Assembly (NCBI GenBank): GCA_964469905.1
Contig: CAYXZW010000012.1
Coordinates: forward strand, 5,862 to 69,861
DNA length: 64,000 nucleotides
Origin: MVRV01 sp964469905
GTDB taxonomy: Bacteria > Desulfobacterota > Syntrophia > Syntrophales > Smithellaceae
Reading direction: 5' to 3'
Below are positions 43,534 to 52,246 of the stretch, one piece after another. The position numbers and the translations under genes are program-made. The notes under the pieces were generated by a model. The model did no database searches. It saw only the letters and a program-made list of their open reading frames with translations, and was not told the origin of the DNA. Numbering within the stretch: position 1 is the stretch's first letter; each line of letters opens with the position of its first letter.

Positions 43534-43788
43534 AAACCTCTTCTTTAGCATCAGTATACAAAGAAAGGTAAAAATACATGAACGTCGTCGTCTTATGAGG
43601 GGAAGCACGGACTACATAGTTTCGAATTTATCCATCACTCCGCACAACTAATTTAACTGAGCGATTAAGCTTTTAAAGGCAACTCTTCTCGTTTTTGTGC
43701 ATCGTCTTCGTATTGCAGTTTTGCCAATATTAGTGTAAATTCGCCCTCAATTTCGTTGCTGGGTTAATGACAGAAGAGAAAGACAATA
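43534..43788. other. Intergenic region before the lipoprotein Ppx/GppA gene
   Basis: About 255 bases with no supported gene. The segment at 43733-43755 resembles 33650-33672 upstream of kup. No terminator is visible after the dehydrogenase. Confidence 0.4.
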
Positions 43789-44820
43789 ATGATTCACGGT
43801 TATTTTCAGATAATAAAAATATTATTATTTTCAGCGGGCGTTTTAATTATTACCGCTTGCAGTTCGGTAGCGCAGCTTCCGGAAGACAAATGTATTGCTT
43901 ATCGGGCGGCTTTCGATGTTGGATCAACAACGACAAAAATGAAGGTCGCCCGAGTAAATAAATGCCTCCAAAAAAATGAGGCGGTTATTTATAAAAATGA
44001 GATAAAGGTTCCCTATGCGGAAAATAAGCATTCAGGTGTTTTTAGTCCTCAAATACGCAACACGGGCATTATTGCTCTTCAAAGATTAAAAGAAGAAGCC
44101 ATTTACAACAAGGCCGAAGCATTTTCCGGAGTGGCGACAGAGTCTTTCCGGCACTCAGGCAATACATTGGAGTTCCTAGGTGAAATCAAAGAAAAAACAG
44201 GAATATCAATAAAGCTCATCGATCAGGATCAGGAGGCAATTTTAGGCTATCTGGCGGCCAGCTCTTTCTTTCCCGACAGAGCCAGGAATCTTATTGTTTG
44301 GGATATCGGCGGCGGTTCCATGCAAATGATCTTACGCGATGAGAATAAAGAGTTCACCATTTATCGCGGGAAAATGGCTTCCGTTTCTTTTAAAGAAAAG
44401 ATACTGATGCAAATATTGCAGCGAAAACTGGGAAAACATTCCTCTCCCAATCCCATCGGAAAAGAGAATTTAAAAACGGCAATTGAGATGGCCGCCATGG
44501 CTGCCGGAGATATCCCGCAAAGTATAAAAAAAGCTATGAGAGAGCCGGATGCCGTAATTTTGGGTATCGGCGGTGTGCATAACGAAAGTATAAAAAAGCA
44601 GTTAAAGTCCAATGCCCTCTACACTCAGGAAGAATTGATTAATGCACTGAACGCGAGGATAGGATTAGGCGATAAAGATATTGGTGGACCTTATGCGGAT
44701 ACGGAAATTTCCAACATGATTTTAGTTTTAGGTTTTATGGAAAAATTGGGGATAAAAGATGTCATTCCGGTTAATGTGAATTTAGCTGATGGCGTGCTGA
44801 TAGAACCGGTTTTCTGGTAA
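43789..44820 (+). CDS. Ppx/GppA-family phosphatase with lipoprotein signal peptide
   Basis: A 343-residue protein. Residues 1-24 form a lipoprotein signal (hydrophobic IIKILLFSAGVLII, lipobox ITAC, Cys24 then Ser-Ser, which would favour the outer membrane). The mature part has Ppx/GppA actin-fold motifs: FDVGSTTTKMKVARV (phosphate 1), SGVATESFRHSGN, QDQEAILGYLA and IVWDIGGGSMQMIL (phosphate 2), then LGIGGVHNE. Known members hydrolyse polyphosphate or pppGpp in the cytoplasm. This one is predicted outside the inner membrane, which is unusual. It has no C-terminal HD-like domain (family short form). Confidence 0.87.
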   Translation: MIHGYFQIIKILLFSAGVLIITACSSVAQLPEDKCIAYRAAFDVGSTTTKMKVARVNKCLQKNEAVIYKNEIKVPYAENKHSGVFSPQIRNTGIIALQRLKEEAIYNKAEAFSGVATESFRHSGNTLEFLGEIKEKTGISIKLIDQDQEAILGYLAASSFFPDRARNLIVWDIGGGSMQMILRDENKEFTIYRGKMASVSFKEKILMQILQRKLGKHSSPNPIGKENLKTAIEMAAMAAGDIPQSIKKAMREPDAVILGIGGVHNESIKKQLKSNALYTQEELINALNARIGLGDKDIGGPYADTEISNMILVLGFMEKLGIKDVIPVNVNLADGVLIEPVFW

Positions 44821-44875
44821 ATCAATGACACTCGCCGAAAATGAGCGTAGCGAAAGTTGAAGCGTTAGTGGAATT

Positions 44876-44923
44876 GATCCCGGAAGCGAAGCACGCAGAT
44901 GCGGGGCGAAGCTATCCGGGATC
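44876..44923. repeat. Inverted repeat in the spacer before the DUF4337 gene
   Basis: GATCCCGGA (44876-44884) and TCCGGGATC (44915-44923) are perfect inverted copies around a 30-base loop rich in GCGAAGC. There is no U-tract. It could be a repeat remnant or a structured leader of the next gene. Confidence 0.5.
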
Positions 44924-44956
44924 TCTCAATATTTTATTTAGGAGGGTATTTTTTTT

Positions 44957-45496
44957 ATGGCAGAAGAACCAAAGGAACAATGGCTTAATTATCTGGCGCT
45001 GACAACCGTTATTCTGGCCGTCTGTGCGACGCTTTCGACTTTTAAAGGTGCCGGTTACTCCACGCGTTCGGTCTTGTCTCAGACACAGGCGGCTAATCAG
45101 TGGGCTTACTACCAGTCCAAGAGCATCAAGGGATATTTATATGAAAACCAGAAAGAATCAATGGAACTGGAACTTAAAAATAATAAAGGTAAATTTCCCA
45201 AAGCATTGCAGGATGAATATGAAGGGAAAATTGCTGCCTATAATCAAAAATTAAAACGCTACGAGGAAGAAAAGGCTGTGATTTCCAAAGAAGCAAAGAG
45301 CCTCGAAGCCATTCGGGATGATGCGCAAAAACATTCTCAGGCTTTCGGTCTGGCCGTAATATTTTTACAAATTGCCATATTACTGTCTTCCATTGCTGCG
45401 TTGTTGAAGAAAAAATCTGTATGGATTCTGGGTGTGAGTACCGGAGCTGTAGGAATAGTTTATTTTGCTAATGGGTTTTTATTATTCATTCCATGA
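44957..45496 (+). CDS. DUF4337-family membrane protein
   Basis: A 179-residue protein behind AGGAGGG. One membrane segment lies near the N-terminus (residues ~11-29) and two near the C-terminus (~130-145, 150-170). They are separated by a charged coiled-coil region (QKESMELELKNNKGKFP ... LKRYEEEKAVISKEAKSLE). The order WLNYLALTTVILAVCATLSTFKGAGYSTRSVLSQTQAANQWAYYQSKSIK matches DUF4337 as I remember it. The function is unknown for the family. Confidence 0.82.
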   Translation: MAEEPKEQWLNYLALTTVILAVCATLSTFKGAGYSTRSVLSQTQAANQWAYYQSKSIKGYLYENQKESMELELKNNKGKFPKALQDEYEGKIAAYNQKLKRYEEEKAVISKEAKSLEAIRDDAQKHSQAFGLAVIFLQIAILLSSIAALLKKKSVWILGVSTGAVGIVYFANGFLLFIP

Positions 45497-45505
45497 GGAA
45501 ATTAA

Positions 45506-45544
45506 ATTTGGGTATTGGACGATACATTCGCCCAATACCCAAAT
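45506..45544 (-). terminator. Terminator between convergent DUF4337 and phosphohexomutase genes
   Basis: A perfect 13-bp stem (ATTTGGGTATTGG with CCAATACCCAAAT) around a 13-base loop. On the minus strand it continues with TTTAATTT, so it most likely ends the accC-phosphohexomutase unit; on the plus strand it may also help end the DUF4337 transcript. Confidence 0.8.
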
Positions 45545-45579
45545 ACACATACGCCATTTGACGAAAAGATAAACAGATT

Positions 45580-46917
45580 TTAAATATTAAGCAGACCTTC
45601 TACTTCCCTTCGTATCAATTGCAGTCTTTCGGGAGAAGAAGCTTCAAAACGTAATACTATCACCGGTTGTGTATTGGAAGAGCGGACAAGAGCCCAGCCA
45701 TCTTCAAATGGTATACGCACACCGTCAATATCGATCAGGCCGGGAGTGTTCCGGTAGTGATTCTTAATTCTATTGACAAGAGCAGCTTTTTTGTCATCCG
45801 GGCAATCGATACGAATTTCCGGTGTGGCAAAGGTTTGCGGCACATCGGCCAGAAGTGTACTGATTTTTTCTCCAGTTTGGGAAAGTATTTCCAGAAGCCG
45901 CAGGGCAGCATAAATGGCATCGTCATAGCCAAAGTAGCGATCGGCAAAAAAGATGTGTCCGCTCATTTCTCCGCCCAAAACAGCTCCTTCCTCCTTCATC
46001 TTAGCTTTGATTAGCGAATGCCCGGCTTTCCACATAACAGGACGGCCGGAGTGTTTTTTTATATCATCATATAAAACCTGCGAACACTTTACTTCGCCGA
46101 TGATTGTGGAATCGGGCTTTTCCCGGAGAATGTAACGCGAAAAGAGTAAAAGTAATTTGTCTCCCCAGATGATTTCACCTGTATCACTGATAACGCCGAT
46201 GCGATCGGCATCGCCGTCAAAGGCTATGCCTAAATCGGCTTTTTCTTCCTGAACTTTTTTAATTATGTCTGTTAAATTTTCTTCGACAGTAGGATCGGGG
46301 AAGTGATTTGGGAAGTTGCCATCCGGTTCGCAATAGATGTCAATAATTTCACAGCCAAAACGTTTCAACAGAGGAAGGGCAAAGCGTCCCCCCACTCCAT
46401 TGCCGGCGTCAACAATTACTTTCAGTTTTTTATTAATGGAAACATTTTCGAAAAGATAGTTTTCGTATTCTTTTGATATGTCCTGAATTCGGGTAATACC
46501 GTGTCCTGTTGAATAGTTGCTTTTTTCGATGATTTTTCTCAAATCCTGAATTTTGTCGCCGTAAATTGTGTCATTACCAATGCATATTTTAAAACCATTA
46601 AACTCCGGTGGATTATGGCTGCCCGTGACCATCACGCCGCCGTCTGTTTTCAGATGACGGATAGAAAAATAGAGCATCGGAGTGGCACAAAGTCCAATAT
46701 CTATTGTCTCAATCCCGCAGGAATTAAGACCTTTAATCAAGAAATTGTGATAGGCATCAGAGCTTAATCGGCAATCCCGGCCGATTGACATGATTTTAAC
46801 ATTATGAAGATTAGCATATGTGCCAATGGCACGACCTAAGTCAAAAACAAATTCCTCTTTTAAATCCTCGTTGACGACGCCTCGAACATCATATTCTCTA
46901 AAGACATTGGGGTTCAT
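45580..46917 (-). CDS. Phosphomannomutase/phosphoglucomutase
   Basis: A 445-residue alpha-D-phosphohexomutase of normal length. The phosphoserine loop is GGVMVTGSHNPPEFNGFKI (Ser about 100), the metal loop is GIAFDGDADRIGVI, the sugar-binding loop is GGEMSGHIFF, and the phosphate-binding loop is RSSNTQPVIVLRFEA. The start NVFREYDVRGVV is typical of AlgC-type dual mannose/glucose enzymes. It supplies sugar phosphates for lipopolysaccharide or polysaccharide. It overlaps the upstream accC by four bases. Confidence 0.95.
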   Translation of the reverse strand: MNPNVFREYDVRGVVNEDLKEEFVFDLGRAIGTYANLHNVKIMSIGRDCRLSSDAYHNFLIKGLNSCGIETIDIGLCATPMLYFSIRHLKTDGGVMVTGSHNPPEFNGFKICIGNDTIYGDKIQDLRKIIEKSNYSTGHGITRIQDISKEYENYLFENVSINKKLKVIVDAGNGVGGRFALPLLKRFGCEIIDIYCEPDGNFPNHFPDPTVEENLTDIIKKVQEEKADLGIAFDGDADRIGVISDTGEIIWGDKLLLLFSRYILREKPDSTIIGEVKCSQVLYDDIKKHSGRPVMWKAGHSLIKAKMKEEGAVLGGEMSGHIFFADRYFGYDDAIYAALRLLEILSQTGEKISTLLADVPQTFATPEIRIDCPDDKKAALVNRIKNHYRNTPGLIDIDGVRIPFEDGWALVRSSNTQPVIVLRFEASSPERLQLIRREVEGLLNI

Positions 46918-48311
46918 TTATTCGCATTCTCCATGATTTTATTTTTGAGTTCCGGTTTGTTGAGCAGATCGGTTGTGTATGTCCCGGAGATGAAATCATC
47001 ATCTTCCAGGACTGCTTTGTGCAGCGGAATAGTCGTCTTGAGACCTGTGATGCGCAATTCTCCAAGTGCCCGCCGCATACGGGAGATGGATTCATCGCGA
47101 CCTCTGCCCCACGTCATTAATTTCATCAGCAGTGAATCGTAATAAAAAGGAACCGTGTAGCCTTCGTAAATTCCTTCATCGATCCGAACAGATGGCCCCA
47201 GCGGATAACGGAGTTTTGTAATTGTGCCCGGAGATGGCAGGAAAGTGACGGGATCCTCCGCGTTGATCCGGCATTCCATGGCATGCAATTTCATTGCAAT
47301 ATTGTCCTGATTAATGTCGAGCTGATTGCCGGCCGCTATCTTAATCTGTTGTTTGACGATATCGATTCCCGCTGAAATTTCTGTAATGCAATGTTCGACT
47401 TGCAGACGTGAATTGATTTCGTTGAAATAAAATTCACGGGGGTTACCCGGTACATAGAAGAACTCGACAGTCATTGCTCCGACATAATTCAAACTCATGG
47501 CCACGTCGATTGCCGCTGCTCCCATTTTCATCCTCAGAAAAGGTGTCAGGACGGAGCAGGGCGATTCTTCAATGAGTTTTTGAAACCGGCGCTGTATGGA
47601 ACAATCTCTGTCCCCGAGATGAACTACATTTCCGAATCGATCTGCGAGTATCTGGAATTCGACGTGCTTGACTCCAGTAAGATATTTTTCGATATAGAAG
47701 TTGGAGAGACCGAATGATTTTCGTCCCCGGGATTTTGCAACCACCACTGCCCTGTCGAGTTCCTTCTGGTTTCTGGCAATCATGATACCAATTCCGCCGC
47801 CCGCGCCTGATGGCTTGACAACAACGGGATAGCCTATTTCAGCGGCGATCTCGCGCGCCTGATTGATACCCTGTTGACCGGTGTCTGTAATGGCTTCATC
47901 GGAACCGGGGGTTACGGGAATGTTAAGCATCTTCATTAGTTGCCGTGCGCGGTTTTTCGGTTTGGCTTTGTACATGCACTGACTCGATGGGCCGATAATG
48001 ATTAGTCCACGACTTTCGGCCTTTTCGAAAAATTCGGGATTTTCCGAAAGAAATCCATATCCGGGATGAATGGCTTCGGCACCGCAGCGCTCGGCCGTAT
48101 CCAGCACTTTTTCAATGTTGAGGTAACTTTGTAGAGCTTCCGGCGGACCTATTTCATAAGCTTCATCTGCCAGATGGACATGCAGAGAATTGGCATCCAC
48201 TTCGGAATAAATGGTAGCTGTCCGTATGCCCATATCCTGGCAAGTGCGGATGATGCGAACGGCTATTTCACCACGATTGGCAATAAATACTTTCTTGAAT
48301 GTTTTGTTCAT
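46914..48311 (-). CDS. accC: Biotin carboxylase (AccC-like)
   Basis: A 465-residue ATP-grasp carboxylase. It begins FKKVFIANRGEIAVRIIRTCQDMGI and shows AIHPGYGFLSENPEF, HVEFQILADRFGNVVHLGDRDCSIQRRFQKLIEESP and the catalytic EFYFNEINSRLQVEHCITE. The glycine-rich lid reads KPSGAGGGIGI rather than the usual KASAGGGGRGM. It may serve acetyl-CoA carboxylase or another biotin enzyme; no biotin carrier or carboxyltransferase gene is adjacent, so the complex is unknown. The start is preceded by a run of nine G on the coding strand that must act as the ribosome site. Confidence 0.9.
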   Translation of the reverse strand: MNKTFKKVFIANRGEIAVRIIRTCQDMGIRTATIYSEVDANSLHVHLADEAYEIGPPEALQSYLNIEKVLDTAERCGAEAIHPGYGFLSENPEFFEKAESRGLIIIGPSSQCMYKAKPKNRARQLMKMLNIPVTPGSDEAITDTGQQGINQAREIAAEIGYPVVVKPSGAGGGIGIMIARNQKELDRAVVVAKSRGRKSFGLSNFYIEKYLTGVKHVEFQILADRFGNVVHLGDRDCSIQRRFQKLIEESPCSVLTPFLRMKMGAAAIDVAMSLNYVGAMTVEFFYVPGNPREFYFNEINSRLQVEHCITEISAGIDIVKQQIKIAAGNQLDINQDNIAMKLHAMECRINAEDPVTFLPSPGTITKLRYPLGPSVRIDEGIYEGYTVPFYYDSLLMKLMTWGRGRDESISRMRRALGELRITGLKTTIPLHKAVLEDDDFISGTYTTDLLNKPELKNKIMENANK

Positions 48312-48346
48312 AATTCCCCCCCCCGGAATTAAAATTTACTTGGACT

Positions 48347-49189
48347 CTATCGCCTGCTCCCGGAAATGTAAGATTTTGATAAAACTTTTTTAACTGTAAC
48401 GGATGAAGATGGGAGCGTAAAACTATCGTTAGAAATAATGCGAAAAAAATTCATTATAATATTGAAAGTTGCACCCCAGAGGATTTCCTGCTCTCCCCGG
48501 TCATCGTTAAGTATAATACAGGGAAATTGATTATCATAGATAGGGTCGCCAAAAGGTGTCTCAATTTCCAGATGGGCATATTTGGAGCCGTCAAAAAAAA
48601 TACTGACCGGGATTTCTAATATTTTTTCTACCTCTGAACTTAATCTGAATTTAAAAGGTTCAGGAGTAATACATACTAATGGGAAAATTGTCCGGGCAAT
48701 AAGAGATAGAGAATAACAGGGGAGGGCACCCAGGAATGAAATTTTGAAGGGGTTTAAGCCGATTTCTTCCCATGCCTCTCTGAGTGCATTACTTAAGAAA
48801 AGACGAATCAAAGTAATTGTGTCTTTGTCCTGATATAATGTGGAAGCCGCTATTTGTTGGTGTAATGAGGTAGAAAACCCTGTTGTTAAAACATTGCTGA
48901 TAATTTTATCGGTTACCGGATGAAGCATGCCGCCCGGACAACTGATATCTCCGGCTTGAGATACGCTACTGGAGCGTTTAATAAGTTGAAAGACATATTC
49001 ATAATTACCAGGACTTATTTGCTTATAATTCAACAACAGGACAACACCGGCGGCTAGTTGACGAGTAGCAGACGTGGAAGAATCTATAATTTGCCGGTAC
49101 TTTTCTTTATAATCAATAACTGCTGAGGATAATTTATTGACGATAAAGGAGGGAAGTATGTCTTTCTGTCCGAAAATTGAGATATCCAT
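48347..49189 (-). CDS. Nudix hydrolase, CoA pyrophosphatase-like, with an interrupted Nudix box
   Basis: A 280-residue protein. AAGVVLLLNYKQ, then CPGGMLHPVTDK, then NALREAWEEIGLNP are the parts of a NudL/CoA-pyrophosphatase Nudix region, followed by FLGALPCYSLSLIARTIFPLVCI, as in that group. The usual ~13 residues between PGG and the REAWEEIGL helix are here about 46, which indicates a ~33-residue insertion within the Nudix box. The metal-binding REAWEE core is intact. It would hydrolyse CoA or a related diphosphate. The start has a weak ribosome site. Confidence 0.83.
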   Translation of the reverse strand: MDISIFGQKDILPSFIVNKLSSAVIDYKEKYRQIIDSSTSATRQLAAGVVLLLNYKQISPGNYEYVFQLIKRSSSVSQAGDISCPGGMLHPVTDKIISNVLTTGFSTSLHQQIAASTLYQDKDTITLIRLFLSNALREAWEEIGLNPFKISFLGALPCYSLSLIARTIFPLVCITPEPFKFRLSSEVEKILEIPVSIFFDGSKYAHLEIETPFGDPIYDNQFPCIILNDDRGEQEILWGATFNIIMNFFRIISNDSFTLPSSSVTVKKVLSKSYISGSRR

Positions 49190-49251
49190 TAAAATCCTGC
49201 AATTAAATAAATATAACTCTAGGGAAACGATTTGCCAAAGTACGCTGCTGA

Positions 49252-50244
49252 TTAAAAATTTTCTTTAATCATGGTGGCAATTTGTTCCTGATGCCAGCAG
49301 CTAAAAGGAAATAAGTCCAGAAATCCACAATGACCGCCGAATTTTTGCCGGGATATCTGAACATATTTATTTTCCTGCAACTGCTGAAAATCTTCCGGTG
49401 GAATCACCGGATCATCTTCGGCTATAAATATATTAACCGGTAAATTAAAATTTTGGAAGAACTCATTATCCAGTGTATATAAATTAAAATAATCGCGGTA
49501 GGAAGGAAAGTCAGGGAAATAAGGCATCATGGCTTCGGTCAGATCCATACAGGTTTTAGCTTGCAGCAGTCTGCCGAAATCATATTTGTGAGGGAAAAGA
49601 CGCTGTTTGTTTAACAATGATCGCTTCCATTTCAGTAAAAAATATTTACGATAGAAGAACAGTCCATTGTCTATGGCCAGAGTTGTTTTATAAGGATCAA
49701 GCGGCGGGCTGATAGCGAATATTCGGTTTAATCCTTGTATGGGATTTTGAGAATGTTTCCGGCCAATCCGCAGAGCGAAATTTGCTCCTAAAGAAAAGCC
49801 GATAATATACACTGGTGAATTACCGGCTATTGCCGCCAGTTGGCTTATCGCTTCGAATGTTTCTTCAATCAGAGCACCATGAAAAAGATCTTCATTCAAA
49901 TGATGGGAATCCCCATGATCCCGGAGATTCAAACGGCAAATGGAAAAGCCAAGGTTGTGAAAATAAATTGCTGCGTCCAGTATGTAAGCAGAGGAAGAGG
50001 AACCTTCCCATCCGTGCATTAAGATTATTAAACCCTTAGAATTGGCCTGAGGAGTTAAATAGGAGAGCAAACGGGATCCGCTTGATGTGGTAATTATTTT
50101 TTCCTGAGAATCAGCCAGCAGTTTATCTTTGCCTATGGTACGCAGGCGGGAGCTGGCAAGAATTGATTGCAGATGACGATTCCGGATAAATACGGAAGGT
50201 TTAAAATTAAAATCGGCTGGTTTTGTATTGTTCTTGATAATCAT
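49252..50244 (-). CDS. Alpha/beta hydrolase, YheT/EMB8 family
   Basis: A 330-residue protein. FKPSVFIRNRHLQSILAS at the start, LIILMHGWEGSSSSAY (oxyanion region), RLNLRDHGDSHHLN, and the nucleophile in YIIGFSLGANFALRIG match the YheT family. The acid is in FIAEDDPVIPPEDF and the histidine in FGGHCGFL. Substrates are esters or lipids, unknown for the family. It lies downstream of tRNA-Met but is separated from it by a terminator. Confidence 0.91.
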   Translation of the reverse strand: MIIKNNTKPADFNFKPSVFIRNRHLQSILASSRLRTIGKDKLLADSQEKIITTSSGSRLLSYLTPQANSKGLIILMHGWEGSSSSAYILDAAIYFHNLGFSICRLNLRDHGDSHHLNEDLFHGALIEETFEAISQLAAIAGNSPVYIIGFSLGANFALRIGRKHSQNPIQGLNRIFAISPPLDPYKTTLAIDNGLFFYRKYFLLKWKRSLLNKQRLFPHKYDFGRLLQAKTCMDLTEAMMPYFPDFPSYRDYFNLYTLDNEFFQNFNLPVNIFIAEDDPVIPPEDFQQLQENKYVQISRQKFGGHCGFLDLFPFSCWHQEQIATMIKENF

Positions 50245-50253
50245 CTATTTATA

Positions 50254-50286
50254 ATAAAAAAGGGCTTGAGTACATTCCCAAACCCT
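50254..50286 (-). terminator. Intrinsic terminator after tRNA-Met
   Basis: On the minus strand AGGGTTTGGG pairs with CTCAAGCCCT (two G-U pairs) and is followed by TTTTTTATT. It starts about ten bases after the tRNA 3' end. Confidence 0.85.
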
Positions 50287-50295
50287 GTGTGATTC

Positions 50296-50372
50296 TGGTG
50301 GCGGTGGCTGGATTCGAACCAGCTACACTACGGATATGAGCCGTATGCTCTAACCAGCTGAGCTACACCGCC
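50296..50372 (-). tRNA. tRNA-Met (CAU)
   Basis: A 77-base cloverleaf on the minus strand: acceptor GGCGGTG/CACCGCC, D arm with AGCTCAGCTGGTTAGAGC, anticodon stem TACGG/CCGTA with loop CTCATAT (anticodon CAT), T arm with GGTTCGAATCC, discriminator A and encoded CCA. The base-paired first position argues against initiator tRNA. A tRNA-Ile whose CAU is modified to lysidine is possible but less likely. Confidence 0.93.
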
Positions 50373-50435
50373 TCTCTATGACAAAACAATTTATGAACGA
50401 CGCTCTATATAGAACCGCTTTAATTTTGTCAATAA

Positions 50436-52130
50436 CTATTGATTGACGGTATCCAATTTATAAACAACAATCACACTTTTATCTCTTATCGAAGAACCGA
50501 CTGATAAAACTAAAGCCAGAACCAGTTCCGGCTTACCGTCGTTATCAATATCTTTGAAAATATAATCGGCTACATAACCATTAATTTTTTTCGTCCTCCA
50601 GTTTTCGGCCATACCTAAGCCATCCCATTCCAAATTATATATTTCGCTGGAGGTAAACATTTTCGCATTCTTTAGTAAACGACCGGACGAAGATGAATTT
50701 TTAACAATAATCAGTTCTTTTTTCCCATCTTTATTGAAGTCATAGGTAAGAATACGTAAGTTAATAAATGCCCGCCTTATCATTTCATTTGATGTACTTG
50801 CTTTATCCGCACTTTCGATATAGTTGCTACTGCCGCCAAACTGTTCGTCACCTCTCCAGATGAGTATATCATTCTTAAAGCCGAAAGTTAAAATCTGGCT
50901 CATGGGTTTATCAGTTTTGTTTAAAATACATATTTGGTCCGATTCATCCAAAGTGAGAATCTTCTCATCACTGCCTCCTGTACCAAAATTATCAATGTTT
51001 AATCCGTAGATTGACAATCCTCTTGGTATTTTCATTTTTTGATCTTCAACGAATTTGCCGTTTCTCCAGACCAGTTCATAAATTTGTGTATCAAATATTT
51101 GGCTAAAACCGTACTGCTGGCATAAAAGCAAGGGAATTCCTGAAGGTGTTTCCAAGACCCGTAAAAACCACTTTAAATCAGAAGCGGTTTTTTCATATTT
51201 CCCGTCTTTAAATTCCAGAACGAAGGAATCAAGATTTGATCCATTAACAGATGTCACGAAAATTTGATTCGTCCCACTTTTCTTAATGTCCGCTACATCA
51301 ACCGATAAATATTTATTGTAAGGTTTTCCTTCAATCTTCTGCAGAAGGCGTAGTTCTTTCTCCTGTTTCTGGTAAATGTAAATATTATGATCATCAATAG
51401 TCACTACTTCATTTTTACCATCACCGTTGACATCACCGATATCCATGCCCTTAAATTCAGTAGGAAATTGCTGGCTCATCCAGAAACCCTTGCGTTTAAA
51501 AGGATCATCCGGAGTGTTAATATAATCGGTATTGATTATGGAAGTAAGTGTTCCTCTTTTACCTGATTTCATTCCGGCGATTATCAGGGATTCCCGAGAT
51601 ACGCCTGAAGAAACAGATGGTGTTGCAGGTGCCGATGGTGCAGTAACCGGAGAATCAGCACCCAGAATATGCTGCACAATTCTTTGTGAGAAATCGTTAA
51701 CTTTGGGAATAACTTCATCCAGATTGGGAGATTGAGTAAAAAAGCCGACATCGGATTTGGCCGCTGCGATATCGACCAATTTGCCATCGACGCTTATACT
51801 GTTGCCAATTTTAGTTATACTGCCCCAAACTACATAATCTGATTTAAATTTTTTGCCGATGCTGTAAACTTCGGCCAAAGATATTTCCTTAATCTTTAAT
51901 TTTTTCAATTCATCGGATACTACATCTTTAGCGGTCACTTCAATTTTATTGGAAGCTGCAATCCGTGTAGTAAGCATGTCCTGTATCCCCTGACGGACAT
52001 ACTCGATATTTTCCGAACTATTCAATGTGAAAGGTAATACAGTTATCACATATTTATCCTTTGCCCATAGCGTTCCCGCTGACATCATTATAATGATTAA
52101 ATAAATCATATATTTAAAAATTAATTTCAT
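50436..52130 (-). CDS. Exported FG-GAP/VCBS repeat protein with TolB/CsgG-like N-terminal domain
   Basis: The start is the ATG complementary to 52128-52130, behind AAGGAGA; the frame extends 19 codons further without a site. The ~564-residue protein has a signal peptide (IYLIIIMMSAGTLWA). A domain resembling TolB-N/FlgO follows (YVITVLPFTLNSSENIEYVRQG ... DYVVWGSITKIGNSISVDGKLVD), then a Pro/Ala/Ser linker near residue 170. A beta-propeller-like part carries calcium-binding DxNxDG motifs: IGDVNGDGKNEVV, YDFNKDGKKELII and KDIDNDGKPELVL. It is likely a periplasmic or outer-membrane binding protein. The partner is unknown. Confidence 0.84.
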   Translation of the reverse strand: MKLIFKYMIYLIIIMMSAGTLWAKDKYVITVLPFTLNSSENIEYVRQGIQDMLTTRIAASNKIEVTAKDVVSDELKKLKIKEISLAEVYSIGKKFKSDYVVWGSITKIGNSISVDGKLVDIAAAKSDVGFFTQSPNLDEVIPKVNDFSQRIVQHILGADSPVTAPSAPATPSVSSGVSRESLIIAGMKSGKRGTLTSIINTDYINTPDDPFKRKGFWMSQQFPTEFKGMDIGDVNGDGKNEVVTIDDHNIYIYQKQEKELRLLQKIEGKPYNKYLSVDVADIKKSGTNQIFVTSVNGSNLDSFVLEFKDGKYEKTASDLKWFLRVLETPSGIPLLLCQQYGFSQIFDTQIYELVWRNGKFVEDQKMKIPRGLSIYGLNIDNFGTGGSDEKILTLDESDQICILNKTDKPMSQILTFGFKNDILIWRGDEQFGGSSNYIESADKASTSNEMIRRAFINLRILTYDFNKDGKKELIIVKNSSSSGRLLKNAKMFTSSEIYNLEWDGLGMAENWRTKKINGYVADYIFKDIDNDGKPELVLALVLSVGSSIRDKSVIVVYKLDTVNQ

Positions 52131-52246
52131 TTTTATCTCCTTCGGTAAAGGTTCATGTACATTTAGAATACAGGGGACTTCTAACATTTAAAAAATGATA
52201 ATTCAAGGTTCATTTGTGTTGATATAATTTAATGGAGGGATGATTT

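Noticed and set aside
43767..43961. Overlapping 64-codon ORF in the lipoprotein phosphatase gene
   Set aside because: It is another frame over the Ppx/GppA signal peptide and lacks features; a shadow.
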